From contig JAHAYX010000001.1 of NCBI GenBank assembly GCA_018384365.1, positions 196,835 through 260,834 on the forward strand: a stretch of 64,000 bases of DNA, in the 5' to 3' direction. The notes under the pieces are model-generated. The model worked only from the letters and a program-made list of their open reading frames with translations, did no database searches and was not told the origin of the DNA. The position numbers were made by a program, and so were the translations under genes. Positions 43,724 to 52,116 of this stretch are shown piece after piece; position 1 is the first letter of the stretch; each line of letters begins with the position of its first letter. This DNA comes from Clostridiaceae bacterium (lineage in GTDB: Bacteria; Bacillota; Clostridia; Oscillospirales; QAMX01).

Positions 43724-44450
43724 CGCTCTGGCCCCCTACTACGATGCATTCAACCGTGATGTGCCGTATGACGGCATATTGCGGTTTTATCAACGGCTTT
43801 TTGAACGCGCGGGCGTTTCGCCGCAGCTGGTGTTGGATCTGGCCTGCGGCACAGGCGCCATGAGTGTCCGTCTGGCGGAGGCCGGTTATGAGGTCATTGC
43901 AGCGGACGCCTCCTCGCAGATGCTGTCGATTGCCGCGGGCCGGCCGGTATCGGAAAAGGCGGTTGCGCCCATTTATCTTTGCCAGCGTATGGAGCGCCTT
44001 GATCTGTATGGTACGATTGACGCGGCAGTCTGCTGCCTGGACGGCGTCGGCTATGTCACGAAGCCGGAAACGCTGGCGCGCGCATTTTCGCGCGTGCGGC
44101 TCTTCCTGAATCCGGGCGGCGTGTTTATTTTCGATGTCAACAGTGCCTATCGTCTGCGGCACCTGCACGAAATGGCCTTCACGCGCGAATGTGACCGCGC
44201 CTTCTGCGTATACCAGGCGGATTTCTCGGAAAAGACCAAAATTCTCACCTACACGCTGGACCTTTTTGAACGGGAGGGCCGTCTGTACCGCCGTTCGACC
44301 GAGTATCACCACGAGCGCGCCTATGAAGTACAGGAACTGACGGAACTTTTGCTGGCAGCAGGTTTTACGGATGTGGAGCCGTTCGGCGACTGCCGGGAAG
44401 CGCCGCCGGCGCCGGACGAGGGCCGGATCTTCTTCCTGGCAAAAACGTAA
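43710..44450 (+). CDS. class I SAM-dependent methyltransferase
   Basis: The 246-residue protein has motif I VLDLACGTGAMS (about 41-52) and motif II-III residues ADASSQML, CCLDGVGY; the N-terminal YSALAPYYDAFN is common to this cluster. It is a typical small-molecule methyltransferase of Clostridia adjacent to YerC; the substrate is unknown. ATG 43710 lies within the end of yerC, after TGAGGAAA. Confidence 0.85.
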   Translation: MEAYSALAPYYDAFNRDVPYDGILRFYQRLFERAGVSPQLVLDLACGTGAMSVRLAEAGYEVIAADASSQMLSIAAGRPVSEKAVAPIYLCQRMERLDLYGTIDAAVCCLDGVGYVTKPETLARAFSRVRLFLNPGGVFIFDVNSAYRLRHLHEMAFTRECDRAFCVYQADFSEKTKILTYTLDLFEREGRLYRRSTEYHHERAYEVQELTELLLAAGFTDVEPFGDCREAPPAPDEGRIFFLAKT

Positions 44451-44474
44451 GTGCACGCTTCACCGAGACACGCA

Positions 44475-44513
44475 AAAAAGTCCCCACCCACTCCGGGTCG
44501 GGGACTTTTCCTG
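44475..44513. terminator. bidirectional terminator
   Basis: Stem AGTCCCC (44479-44485) with GGGGACT (44500-44506), flanked by A6 and T4; it lies between convergent genes. Confidence 0.82.
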
Positions 44514-44528
44514 TTTTCCATCCCTGTT

Positions 44529-45065
44529 TTATGCCTTTTTCACGGCTTTATAGAACACATTATTGATTTCCACGGCGATTTCATCATACTCATTGTCATT
44601 TTTCAGCCGGAAAACCTTCGTACCCTCGTCTAGGCCGATGGCTTCGCCCTCCTCGGCCGGGGTTTCTGTCACAATATTCGTGATACTGAAAAGCTCCACG
44701 CCGACTTCGTCGGCATCCAGCGTTTCATCCGTCACCTCATAAAGATTGCCGTTATACATCACGCGGCGTTCCGCAGCAGCCGTGCCGCTGCCGTTTGCCT
44801 GATTCCCGTTCTGATTCTCACCGGCTGCGTTATTGTTGCTGCCGTTTGTCGGGCCGTTATTGCCGTTCGTACTGCCGTTTGTATTGGTGCCGTTGTTCAC
44901 GTCATTATTGGTACCGTTGTTGGTATTGCCGTTTGTTCCGCCGTTATCCGTGGTACCCGGCGTCTGATTGTTCGGGGTTGTCGTGTTGGGGTTCTTTCCA
45001 TTGTTCATGCAGGCCGTCAAAGACAGCGTGAGCAGAACCGCCAGTACGATTGCTGTAAACTTCAT
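44529..45065 (-). CDS. lipoprotein with Asn/Gly/Thr-rich linker
   Basis: The 178-residue protein has a signal peptide with lipobox LTAC (Cys19), an Asn/Gly/Thr-rich low-complexity linker (about 20-97) and a small C-terminal domain (about 98-178) starting RRVMYNGNLYEVTDE. It is anchored on the outer membrane face with a flexible spacer. I do not recognise the C-terminal domain. AAAGGAG lies upstream of ATG 45065. Confidence 0.8.
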   Translation of the reverse strand: MKFTAIVLAVLLTLSLTACMNNGKNPNTTTPNNQTPGTTDNGGTNGNTNNGTNNDVNNGTNTNGSTNGNNGPTNGSNNNAAGENQNGNQANGSGTAAAERRVMYNGNLYEVTDETLDADEVGVELFSITNIVTETPAEEGEAIGLDEGTKVFRLKNDNEYDEIAVEINNVFYKAVKKA

Positions 45066-45182
45066 AGTAAACTCTCCTTTTTCGGTTTTCGAACATAGTA
45101 TTACCTGTATCTGGGATGTTTTATCCCGCCAAATTTAACCAAAATCACATGAAAAATCAGCACTTATCTGGAATATCCGATA

Positions 45183-45211
45183 TTGCACGGAACTTTTTCA
45201 GATGTTATACT
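45183..45211 (+). promoter_or_regulatory. promoter of ECF S component gene
   Basis: TTGCAC (45183-45188) and TATACT (45206-45211), 17-base spacer. The leader of about 37 bases is too short for a riboswitch. Confidence 0.7.
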
Positions 45212-45254
45212 GATAGCAGTTCAAACGATTGCAAAAAGCGAAGGAGTGATCACC

Positions 45255-45788
45255 GTGGATTCCGAGAAAGTCCGTAAACTTGTCCTCGCAGCATTTTTTG
45301 CCGCCATCATTTTCCTGGGTACCTTTATCATCAAGATTCCGATCCCGAATGGATACATCCACTTTGGCGACGGCTTCATATATGTTGCAGCTGCCCTGCT
45401 GCCGCTGCCCTATGCCATGGCCGCTGCGGCCATAGGCGGCCTGCTGGCTGACCTGATTGCCGGTTTTGCCGCTTATGCGCCCTTCACCGCAGTCGTAAAA
45501 CTGCTGATTGCCCTGGTCATCGGCCTTGTTGTCCGTAATAATGCCTTTGTGAACCGTCTGCGCGGCCGCGGCACGGAAAAGGGCGGATTTGCATCGCTCA
45601 TCCTTGCCTCCATTCTTGGCGGTGTTGTCAATGTCGGCGGTTATTTTATCACGGACTGCATCCTGTATGGCTTCGCCGCCGCGCTGTCCGCCCTCCCGCT
45701 CAATTGCCTGCAGTCTGCCTTTGGCATTGCCGTATTCTTTGTGTTCCTGCCGATTCTCGCAAAAGCCTTCTCCCGTCTGGACAAATAA
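45255..45788 (+). CDS. ECF transporter S component, substrate unknown
   Basis: The 177-residue membrane protein has six hydrophobic segments and the S-component pattern: VLAAFFAAIIFLGTFI, then IHFGDGFIYVAAALLPLPYAM and GGLLADLIAGFAAYAPFT. S components bind a vitamin and share the EcfAAT module encoded elsewhere. I cannot assign the vitamin. The start is GTG 45255, nine bases after AAGGAG; the ATG at 45183 lies in the promoter. Confidence 0.82.
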   Translation: MDSEKVRKLVLAAFFAAIIFLGTFIIKIPIPNGYIHFGDGFIYVAAALLPLPYAMAAAAIGGLLADLIAGFAAYAPFTAVVKLLIALVIGLVVRNNAFVNRLRGRGTEKGGFASLILASILGGVVNVGGYFITDCILYGFAAALSALPLNCLQSAFGIAVFFVFLPILAKAFSRLDK

Positions 45789-45812
45789 TCATCACACGCA
45801 GAAAGGGTTTCC

Positions 45813-46880
45813 ATGCTTGAAAAATTAGCCGGAATTGAAGAGCGCTTCTGCGCAATCGAAGCGCGCCTTTCCAGTCCCGACCTGTATCACGATCCTGCCG
45901 AAGCGGCAAAGCTCCTGAAAGAGCAAAAGGAACTCACCCCCGTTGTCGACGCGTACCGCGCCTATCGCCGCGCCGAACAAGCGGCGGAGGACAGCCGCGA
46001 TCTGCTCTCGGGCGACGACCCGGACCTGCGCGAACTGGCAGAAGAAGAACTGCGCGAGGCGCAGGCCGAAATGCAGCGCCGCGAGGAGGAACTGAAAATT
46101 CTCCTGCTTCCCCGGGACCCCAACGACGAGCGCAATGTCATCGTTGAGATCCGCGGCGGCGTCGGCGGGGAGGAAGCGGCGCTTTTTGCCGCCGATCTCT
46201 ACCGGATGTACAGTATGTATGCCGAGCGCAAGGGCTGGCGCATTGAAGTGCTGAATCTGAACGAAACCGAAATCGGCGGTATCAAGGAAATCAGTTTCCT
46301 GGTTAACGGTAACGGCGCATATTCCCGCCTGAAATTTGAATCGGGCGTCCACCGCGTGCAGCGCGTGCCGGAAACAGAGTCCGGCGGACGTATTCATACG
46401 TCTGCGGCGTCTGTTGCCGTGCTGCCGGAAGCGGACGAGGTGGAAGTGGAAATCAACCCCAATGATTTGCAGATCGACACCTACCGGTCCTCCGGTGCCG
46501 GCGGTCAGCACGTCAACAAGACGGAATCCGCCATCCGTATCACGCATCTCCCGACCGGCATTGTTGTGGAGTGCCAGGATGAGCGCAGCCAGTATAAAAA
46601 CCGCGACCGTGCCATGAAGGTTCTGCGTTCGAAGCTCTATGAGGCCAAGCGCGAGGAGCAAACTTCCAAAATCGCCGCCGAGCGCCGCAGCCAGGTTGGC
46701 TCCGGCGACCGCAGTGAGCGAATCCGCACCTATAATTTCCCGCAGGGACGCGTCAGCGATCACCGCATCGGCTTAACCTTGCACAAAATCGACGCAATTC
46801 TTGCCGGTGATCTGGATGAGCTGATCGATGCACTGGTCACAGCCGACCAGGCAGAGCGTCTGAAAGCCGACGCCGAATAA
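45813..46880 (+). CDS. prfA: peptide chain release factor 1
   Basis: The 355-residue protein has the stop-codon tripeptide PET (about 185-187), which reads UAA and UAG, and the catalytic GGQ (230-232). AAAGGG precedes ATG 45813. It ends at a strong terminator that doubles as the spoIIR ribosome site. Confidence 0.96.
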   Translation: MLEKLAGIEERFCAIEARLSSPDLYHDPAEAAKLLKEQKELTPVVDAYRAYRRAEQAAEDSRDLLSGDDPDLRELAEEELREAQAEMQRREEELKILLLPRDPNDERNVIVEIRGGVGGEEAALFAADLYRMYSMYAERKGWRIEVLNLNETEIGGIKEISFLVNGNGAYSRLKFESGVHRVQRVPETESGGRIHTSAASVAVLPEADEVEVEINPNDLQIDTYRSSGAGGQHVNKTESAIRITHLPTGIVVECQDERSQYKNRDRAMKVLRSKLYEAKREEQTSKIAAERRSQVGSGDRSERIRTYNFPQGRVSDHRIGLTLHKIDAILAGDLDELIDALVTADQAERLKADAE

Positions 46881-46917
46881 GCGGCGTGCAGCTTCCCGTC
46901 TTTTTCCCCTTCCGATT

Positions 46918-46947
46918 GTATAAAGCAATGCCTCCCGGTCTACAATT
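46918..46947 (+). promoter_or_regulatory. SigF-like promoter of spoIIR
   Basis: GTATA (46918-46922), 15 bases, GTCTACAATT (46938-46947) resembles the SigF pattern (GYATA, then GGnnAnAnT). The predicted start, about 46953-46956, lies in the loop of the prfA terminator. Confidence 0.45.
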
Positions 46948-46974
46948 CCAGTAAAAGACCGGGAGGCGTTTTTT
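46930..46974 (+). terminator. prfA terminator containing spoIIR ribosome site
   Basis: GCCTCCCGGTC (46930-46940) pairs perfectly with GACCGGGAGGC (46957-46967), followed by T6 (46969-46974). GGGAGG in the 3' arm (46961-46966) is eight bases from the spoIIR ATG at 46975. Confidence 0.9.
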
Positions 46975-47598
46975 ATGCGGAAAAAGAACATTTCATCTGT
47001 ACTTACCAGACTGGAGGGCGCGCTGCTCGTCGGGCTTGCCGCGGCGATTCTCTTTGCCGCAGCCGGCACGCAGCTGCAAACAGCGCTTGCCGGGAAAATG
47101 CTGCGGCTGCACGTCATTGCAAACTCCGACAGTGCCGAGGACCAGGCGCTGAAGCTGCAGGTGCGCGACAGTGTTCTGCGCGAGGTGGAAGAACTCACGG
47201 CAGGCGCGGACACAGCCGCCGAGGCACGCAGCAGCGTGGAATCCGGTCTTCCAGCGATCCGCCGTGCGGCAGAACAAGCGCTTGCCGCCGAAGGGTATGC
47301 GTACAGCGTCCGACTCTCGCTGGGGGACGCATATTTCCCCACCCGGGAGTACAACGGTTTTGCCCTGCCCGCAGGACATTACGATGCGCTTCGCGTAATA
47401 ATCGGCGAAGGAGAAGGGCACAACTGGTGGTGCGTACTCTTCCCGCCCTTCTGTACATCGGCGGCGTTCGCCGAAAAAGCCGCCGAGGCAGGCTTCAGCG
47501 AAGAGGAAATCCGCCTGATCACCTCAGACGGCGCCTGGGAGCTCCGCTTCCGTTTCGTGGAATGGGTTTCACGTCTGCGCGAATTCTTCGGCTGCTGA
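46975..47598 (+). CDS. spoIIR: stage II sporulation protein R
   Basis: The 207-residue protein has an N-terminal membrane/signal segment (LVGLAAAILFAAAGTQL) and the SpoIIR domain: LRLHVIANSDSAEDQALKLQ, then YNGFALPAGHYDALRVIIGEGEGHNWWCVLFPP. SpoIIR is made in the forespore under SigF and signals across to SpoIIGA to activate SigE in the mother cell. Its presence is good evidence that the organism sporulates. Start ATG 46975 abuts the T run of the prfA terminator. Confidence 0.94.
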   Translation: MRKKNISSVLTRLEGALLVGLAAAILFAAAGTQLQTALAGKMLRLHVIANSDSAEDQALKLQVRDSVLREVEELTAGADTAAEARSSVESGLPAIRRAAEQALAAEGYAYSVRLSLGDAYFPTREYNGFALPAGHYDALRVIIGEGEGHNWWCVLFPPFCTSAAFAEKAAEAGFSEEEIRLITSDGAWELRFRFVEWVSRLREFFGC

Positions 47599-47612
47599 CG
47601 CCGCGCCGCAAG

Positions 47613-47651
47613 TCTCCCGGACAGGCGCTGTTCGGAGCCGGGGGATTTTTC
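47613..47651 (+). terminator. probable terminator after spoIIR
   Basis: CTCCCGG (47614-47620) pairs with CCGGGGG (47638-47644, one G-U), then AT5. It overlaps the last codons of the convergent membrane protein gene. Confidence 0.6.
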
Positions 47652-48459
47652 ACAGATCCTGCGTTTTGCCGTTTTCGCGGCTGGTCAGCTTCGGTATAAA
47701 AACGCGCGCAAACAGGTTGTCCGGCTTCCGTGCAGACAGAATCGCCAACACACAGAAAAGCACGCCGCCCGCCGTATTGCAGAGCATATCGTTCATCGTG
47801 TCGATATGGCCCAGATCGAGATATCCGCCGACGCCCAGGTCGACGCCATTCACCGTGACGGAGGTGATGTTGTCGATGGTATCCACCACCACCGGCGACG
47901 CGCCGACCAGATAGGATTTGATTTGATGCACCACCGTGTCGCACTGCATATCGAAGTTTAAAAACGTATCCATTGCGTATTCATAAAATTCCCACACCAC
48001 TGCCGCCGCAAGCGCAAAGGTGAGGGCGGAAAGAATGCGCGAAGCCATCGAAATGTGCGCCGACTCCCCACGGTTCAGGATATCGAGCAGCATGTAACCG
48101 ATCATCCCCATCAAAAACCCGCAGATGAGATGCAGCAGCGTATCCCAGTTTGCAAAGCGGTAATAAAAATCAAATACCGAGCCTAAAATGGAACCGGCCG
48201 CGATATAGCACACGACAAACACTTTGAAGAAGGTGGAAAAGCGCAGTCCGAAAAGCCATTCCAGAAAGCGCGGTGCAAACGCCATGACAATTACCACCAG
48301 ACAAATCAATACATTCGTGATATCGCCACGCACGGTACAGTAGCAAAGCGACGCCAATGCAAACAGCACCACCGCGCAGAACGAAATTTTTTCCGCAGGT
48401 GTGATATTTTGATATGCCTGCGCAAGACTTCCGCATTTTTCCTGGAATTGTTTCAACAC
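47650..48459 (-). CDS. YjdF-like (DUF2238) polytopic membrane protein
   Basis: The 269-residue protein has about seven membrane segments. ANWDTLLHLICGFLMGMIGY, VVWEFYEYAMD and DTMNDMLCNTAGG are the conserved acidic/His motifs of the YjdF family. Function unknown; conserved His, Asp and Glu in membrane segments suggest metal binding. The start is GTG 48459 or TTG 48456, both just after AGGGGGA. Confidence 0.75.
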   Translation of the reverse strand: MLKQFQEKCGSLAQAYQNITPAEKISFCAVVLFALASLCYCTVRGDITNVLICLVVIVMAFAPRFLEWLFGLRFSTFFKVFVVCYIAAGSILGSVFDFYYRFANWDTLLHLICGFLMGMIGYMLLDILNRGESAHISMASRILSALTFALAAAVVWEFYEYAMDTFLNFDMQCDTVVHQIKSYLVGASPVVVDTIDNITSVTVNGVDLGVGGYLDLGHIDTMNDMLCNTAGGVLFCVLAILSARKPDNLFARVFIPKLTSRENGKTQDL

Positions 48460-48509
48460 AGGATCCCCCTAAATAAAAAAATAATACCGCTTTCGCGGCT
48501 GCTATGTGT

Positions 48510-48538
48510 ATCATAATGGATTGCGGCACTGTTTGCAA
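48510..48538 (-). promoter_or_regulatory. promoter of YjdF-like gene
   Basis: Minus strand TTGCAA (48538-48533) and TATGAT (48515-48510), 17-base spacer. Confidence 0.6.
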
Positions 48539-48646
48539 CCCACATAAGCAGGAAACTGTCCAAATTAAGAAAAGTATAAGAAAGCGCGGCATTTCGGGCT
48601 GGCAAAATGGCTAATTTTCCTGTGCCTCCCGCAACAGTTTGCACAA

Positions 48647-48662
48647 ACTTGTATATACAAGT
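48647..48662. promoter_or_regulatory. perfect 16-bp palindrome, GntR-type operator
   Basis: ACTTGTATATACAAGT is a perfect palindrome 12 bases upstream of the -35 of the beta-helix gene. It closely resembles operators of GntR-family sugar regulators (AraR, TreR, HutC types, TTGTAnnTACAA). Confidence 0.75.
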
Positions 48663-48673
48663 CTATATATCTA

Positions 48674-48702
48674 TTGCCAAATCTGACACTGCATGTTATA
48701 CT
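48674..48702 (+). promoter_or_regulatory. promoter of beta-helix protein gene
   Basis: TTGCCA (48674-48679) and TATACT (48697-48702), 17-base spacer, 32 bases before the ATG. Confidence 0.75.
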
Positions 48703-48734
48703 TGAGCCACAAACAAAAACAGGAGGGACAAATC

Positions 48735-50759
48735 ATGGAATACGGAAAATCCATTTTTCTCACAAAGCCCAATGATCCCATAGCGGCCGTGTTCACGCCG
48801 GAAGCCTTCGGCGCCTGCCCCGACGGCATCGGTGACAACACCGCAGCACTGCAGAAGGCGATTGATGAAGTCGTGGAAAAGCACTACCACGGCATCATTT
48901 ATGTTCCGGAAGGAACTTATCGTTTTTCGGACACCGTACAGCTCTGGCGCGGCGTCCGTCTGATTGGCTATGGCGCAAAGCGTCCTGTTTTCCTTCTGGC
49001 GGACAACTCCCCCGGCTATGAGGGCCCGCATACGAAATATATCCTCCATTTCCGCGATGCACAGCCCCGGAAGAATTATCCCCTGCGTGACGCGCAGAAT
49101 ACCTCCTTTTATGGCGGTGTGCGCAACATCGACTTCAACCTCGGCCATGGCAACGCCGGCGCAGTCGCCTGCCGTTACCGTATCGCGCAGCTCTGCTCGC
49201 TGGAGGACATTGACTTCCTGATCAACGACGCCTATGCGGCCGTCGAAATGGTGGGCAACGAAATCGAGCGCTGCCGCTTCTTCGGCGGTACCTATGGCAT
49301 TGTTACGGGCGAAACCGTTCCGTACTGGCAGTTTTACCTGGGCGATTCCATTTTTGACGGTCAGAAACGTGCCTGCATTTCTTCTTACCGCGCGGGCCTG
49401 ACGATGGTGCGCGATACCCTGCGCAACGCGCCGTATGGCGTTTACGTGCCGAATAAGGAAACGGATAACCATTATATCGAAGAGTTCGAGCGCCTTTATA
49501 TGGAGGACTGCCGTCTGGAGAACCTCGGCGAAGCCGGCGTCTGCATGAATATGACGCGCTATCCGCAGAACTGGCTGCACGCGCGCCGCGTTGTCTGCCG
49601 CAAGACTCCGATGTACTACGAACCGTTCGGCTACCGCTTCAATCACCACATCATGGTCACGCCGGTCACCTCGGAGTACGAGTGCTACTCCGTCACGATG
49701 GACATGGGCCTGAAAATCAATGTCGATAATCAGGATGTCAATCGCCGTTTCGACCTGAAATACGAGATCGAAGAAGTCCCGTGGAGCGAAGCGCCCGCAC
49801 CGGATTACGTGGAAATGCCCGCACTTGCCGACTGCGTGAACATCCGCGAGCTTGGCGCAGTGGGCGACGGCATTGCCGACGATACGGCCGTCTTTGAGAA
49901 GGCCATTGCCAAATATGACAAGATCTATGTGCCGATGGGCGCCTATCGCCTCACCCGCGGCCTGACCCTGCGTGAAAACACCGCAATCGTCGGTCTGCAC
50001 TGCTTCTGCACTCGTTTCCTGATGGACGACGAGTGCCCCGGCTTCACGGACGCTCTGCACCCGCAGTCCATGTTCGTTGCGCCGAAGGGCGGTCACAACC
50101 ACGTCTGCGGCATCAGCTTCGACGGCGGCCGCAACCCCGGCCTGAACTCCGTGGAGTGGATGGCTGCGCCGGATTCCATACTCGAGGACATTCTGTTCCT
50201 GCATGGTCCGCGTTTCCCGATGGGCCCGCGCAAGAATATTGTCGGCGGCCAGTCCGTACGCGGCAAAAAGCAGCGCAAAGGCCGCGACCGCGGCCATACC
50301 ATCTGGATCCACGACGGCGGCGCCGGCGTTTTCAAAAATATCTGGTCGCCTGACGTCTGGGCAAAGGACGGCATTTACATCAATGACACCGAGGCGCCCG
50401 GCAAGATGTATCTGGTGTCTGTCGAGCACCATCTCGGCATTGAGGTCGTGCTGGAGCGCGTGGCAAACTGGAAGATCATTGCCCTGCAGACCGAAGAGGA
50501 TCTGGGCAGCGAATATGCCAGCTCCGTCCGTTGTAAGGATTGCTTCGACGTGGAGTTCGTCAGCCTGTTCCAGTACCGCGTGCAGGCGATTGATATTCAA
50601 AGTCCGTACGCCAGTTACGCCGAAAACTGCAAAAATCTGCAAATCAACGGCGTGCACGTGTTCTCCATCGGCCCGACGCCGTTTACGAACTCCTTCCTCA
50701 TTGACGGCAAAACCGTCATTCAGGATCAGGAGATCGGCAGTCTGCATATTTCCTGCTGA
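48735..50759 (+). CDS. double pectate-lyase-3 (beta-helix) glycan-active protein
   Basis: The 674-residue protein contains two pectate lyase superfamily repeats, each opening with the same motif: FGACPDGIGDNTAALQKAI (about 25-43) and LGAVGDGIADDTAVFEKAI (about 374-392). Two right-handed beta-helices in tandem resemble GH55 laminarinases and phage-tail-like lyases. No signal peptide is present, so it acts inside the cell or is exported otherwise. Exact glycan unknown. CAGGAGGG precedes ATG 48735, and a GntR-type palindrome lies upstream. Confidence 0.78.
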   Translation: MEYGKSIFLTKPNDPIAAVFTPEAFGACPDGIGDNTAALQKAIDEVVEKHYHGIIYVPEGTYRFSDTVQLWRGVRLIGYGAKRPVFLLADNSPGYEGPHTKYILHFRDAQPRKNYPLRDAQNTSFYGGVRNIDFNLGHGNAGAVACRYRIAQLCSLEDIDFLINDAYAAVEMVGNEIERCRFFGGTYGIVTGETVPYWQFYLGDSIFDGQKRACISSYRAGLTMVRDTLRNAPYGVYVPNKETDNHYIEEFERLYMEDCRLENLGEAGVCMNMTRYPQNWLHARRVVCRKTPMYYEPFGYRFNHHIMVTPVTSEYECYSVTMDMGLKINVDNQDVNRRFDLKYEIEEVPWSEAPAPDYVEMPALADCVNIRELGAVGDGIADDTAVFEKAIAKYDKIYVPMGAYRLTRGLTLRENTAIVGLHCFCTRFLMDDECPGFTDALHPQSMFVAPKGGHNHVCGISFDGGRNPGLNSVEWMAAPDSILEDILFLHGPRFPMGPRKNIVGGQSVRGKKQRKGRDRGHTIWIHDGGAGVFKNIWSPDVWAKDGIYINDTEAPGKMYLVSVEHHLGIEVVLERVANWKIIALQTEEDLGSEYASSVRCKDCFDVEFVSLFQYRVQAIDIQSPYASYAENCKNLQINGVHVFSIGPTPFTNSFLIDGKTVIQDQEIGSLHISC

Positions 50760-50792
50760 GCAGTAAAACCTGCGCCATCCTCTGCGTAAAAA

Positions 50793-50824
50793 AGCCCGGA
50801 CACTCTCGTGTCCGGGCTTTTTTG
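50793..50824 (+). terminator. terminator after beta-helix gene
   Basis: A perfect 11-bp stem (50793-50803 with 50808-50818) with TCTC loop and T7. Confidence 0.95.
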
Positions 50825-50955
50825 TCAGAAGAAGAAAATCGTTTATGAACAGATAGCAGGGTGTTTTACCCGCCAGGCCGGTGTGTTTTTCGTGTTATTA
50901 GGCGACACGGTTTTGCGCACATCCGTCCTTCTTCGGGCGGCCGTTTGGCGTACTT

Positions 50956-51795
50956 TTACTTCTTTTCCGGCTCATCCCAGCGATCCGGGCTCCAATAGGA
51001 GCGTTGGTTGGTATCCATTGCGGCAATTGCGGCAAGATCCTCTGCATCCAGATGGAAGTCAAACACCTGCGCGTTTTCAAGGATGCGCTGCTGCTTCACA
51101 GATTTCGGAATCACGATATTGCCCGTATCCAGATGCCAGCGGATGATCACCTGCGCACCGGTTTTGCCGTGCTTTTCGGCAATCTTTAGAATCTCCGGAC
51201 GGTCTACCATCAGATGATCACGGCCGCCCAGCGGGCTCCACGCCTCCACGCGGATATTGCGTTCCTCGCAGTAAGCTTTCAGCTCGCGCTCCTGGAAGGA
51301 AGGGTGCAGCTCGATCTGATTCACGGCGGGAAGCGTCAGACCTTCGGCCTCCAGCTTTTGCAGATGACGAATCTGGAAGTTCGACACGCCGATCGCGCGC
51401 AGCACGCCCTGTTCATAGTATTTCATCAGTGTGCGCCAGGCATCTGCAAAGTTTGTCACAGGCCAGTGCAGCAGGTACAGGTCAATATAATCGGTATCGA
51501 GCGCCGCAAGCGAACTCTCCACGCCCTCTTCAAACTTTCGGTCCGCGATGGACTGGTTCGCAAGCTTTGAGGTGATGAAAATATCCCGGCGCGCAACGCC
51601 GCTTTCCCGGATACCGCGGGCAACGTCCGCCTCGTTGCGGTACATCATCGCGGTGTCAATGTGACGATACCCCGCCTCAAGCGCCCAGCGCACCGCATCG
51701 GAAGTCTCCGTGCCAACCTCGGAACGGAACACGCCCAGACCAAACTCGGGGATTTCCACGCCGTTATTGAGTTTTACCATGTTGTAATTGATCAT
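50956..51795 (-). CDS. aldo/keto reductase
   Basis: The 279-residue NADPH-dependent oxidoreductase has the catalytic tetrad: Asp in HIDTAMMYRNE with Tyr, Lys in ITSKLANQ and His in LLHWP. It matches the AKR5-like 2,5-diketo-gluconate reductase group; PKSVKQQRILEN is the cofactor phosphate loop. The substrate is unknown. GGAGG lies 13 bases before ATG 51795; ATG 51780 is an alternative. Confidence 0.92.
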   Translation of the reverse strand: MINYNMVKLNNGVEIPEFGLGVFRSEVGTETSDAVRWALEAGYRHIDTAMMYRNEADVARGIRESGVARRDIFITSKLANQSIADRKFEEGVESSLAALDTDYIDLYLLHWPVTNFADAWRTLMKYYEQGVLRAIGVSNFQIRHLQKLEAEGLTLPAVNQIELHPSFQERELKAYCEERNIRVEAWSPLGGRDHLMVDRPEILKIAEKHGKTGAQVIIRWHLDTGNIVIPKSVKQQRILENAQVFDFHLDAEDLAAIAAMDTNQRSYWSPDRWDEPEKK

Positions 51796-51831
51796 TGCTG
51801 TTTTTAATCCTCCGTTTTACGCATTTCTGTT

Positions 51832-51860
51832 ATTATACCACAATTCCGGCATCCGCACAA
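51832..51860 (-). promoter_or_regulatory. promoter of aldo/keto reductase gene
   Basis: Minus strand TTGTGC (51860-51855) and TATAAT (51837-51832), 17-base spacer. Confidence 0.65.
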
Positions 51861-51888
51861 TTCCAACCATGCCGGTTTCACCGAAGTT

Positions 51889-52101
51889 TCACCCTTGCAC
51901 GCGCCGCCTGCACCGCATCAAACGCAAAAAATAAGACCCGCGGGACATCCGGGCCGCATGCCGGTTTTTAGGAAAGTCCCTGAAACAACCGCATGACGGT
52001 AAGCGTGCCTGCGGACAGGTCACGTACAGGGGCGCCAGGAAATCCATGCAATGCTGCACGGACCGGCGTTCATATTCTGTCGGGCCAAACTGGGTTTCCA
52101 T
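51889..52101 (-). CDS. possible small protein, unrecognised
   Basis: A 70-codon frame starts at ATG 52101, seven bases after AGGAG, and 15 bases behind the TRIC gene, so it is well placed for co-translation. The product (METQFGPTEYERRSVQHCMD...) is Arg- and Cys-rich in its second half, which looks like non-coding GC-rich sequence; it could be the remnant of a longer gene. No family recognised. The rest of the 51796-52116 gap holds only the reductase promoter. Confidence 0.25.
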   Translation of the reverse strand: METQFGPTEYERRSVQHCMDFLAPLYVTCPQARLPSCGCFRDFPKNRHAARMSRGSYFLRLMRCRRRVQG

Positions 52102-52116
52102 ACACCTGCTCCTATT

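Noticed and set aside
44800..44960. CRISPR-like short repeats
   Set aside because: The repetition is the codon-level Asn/Gly/Thr repeat of a lipoprotein linker, with irregular spacing and an open frame.
45066..45254. Riboswitch before the ECF S component
   Set aside because: The promoter at 45183-45211 leaves a leader of about 37 bases, too short for vitamin riboswitches.
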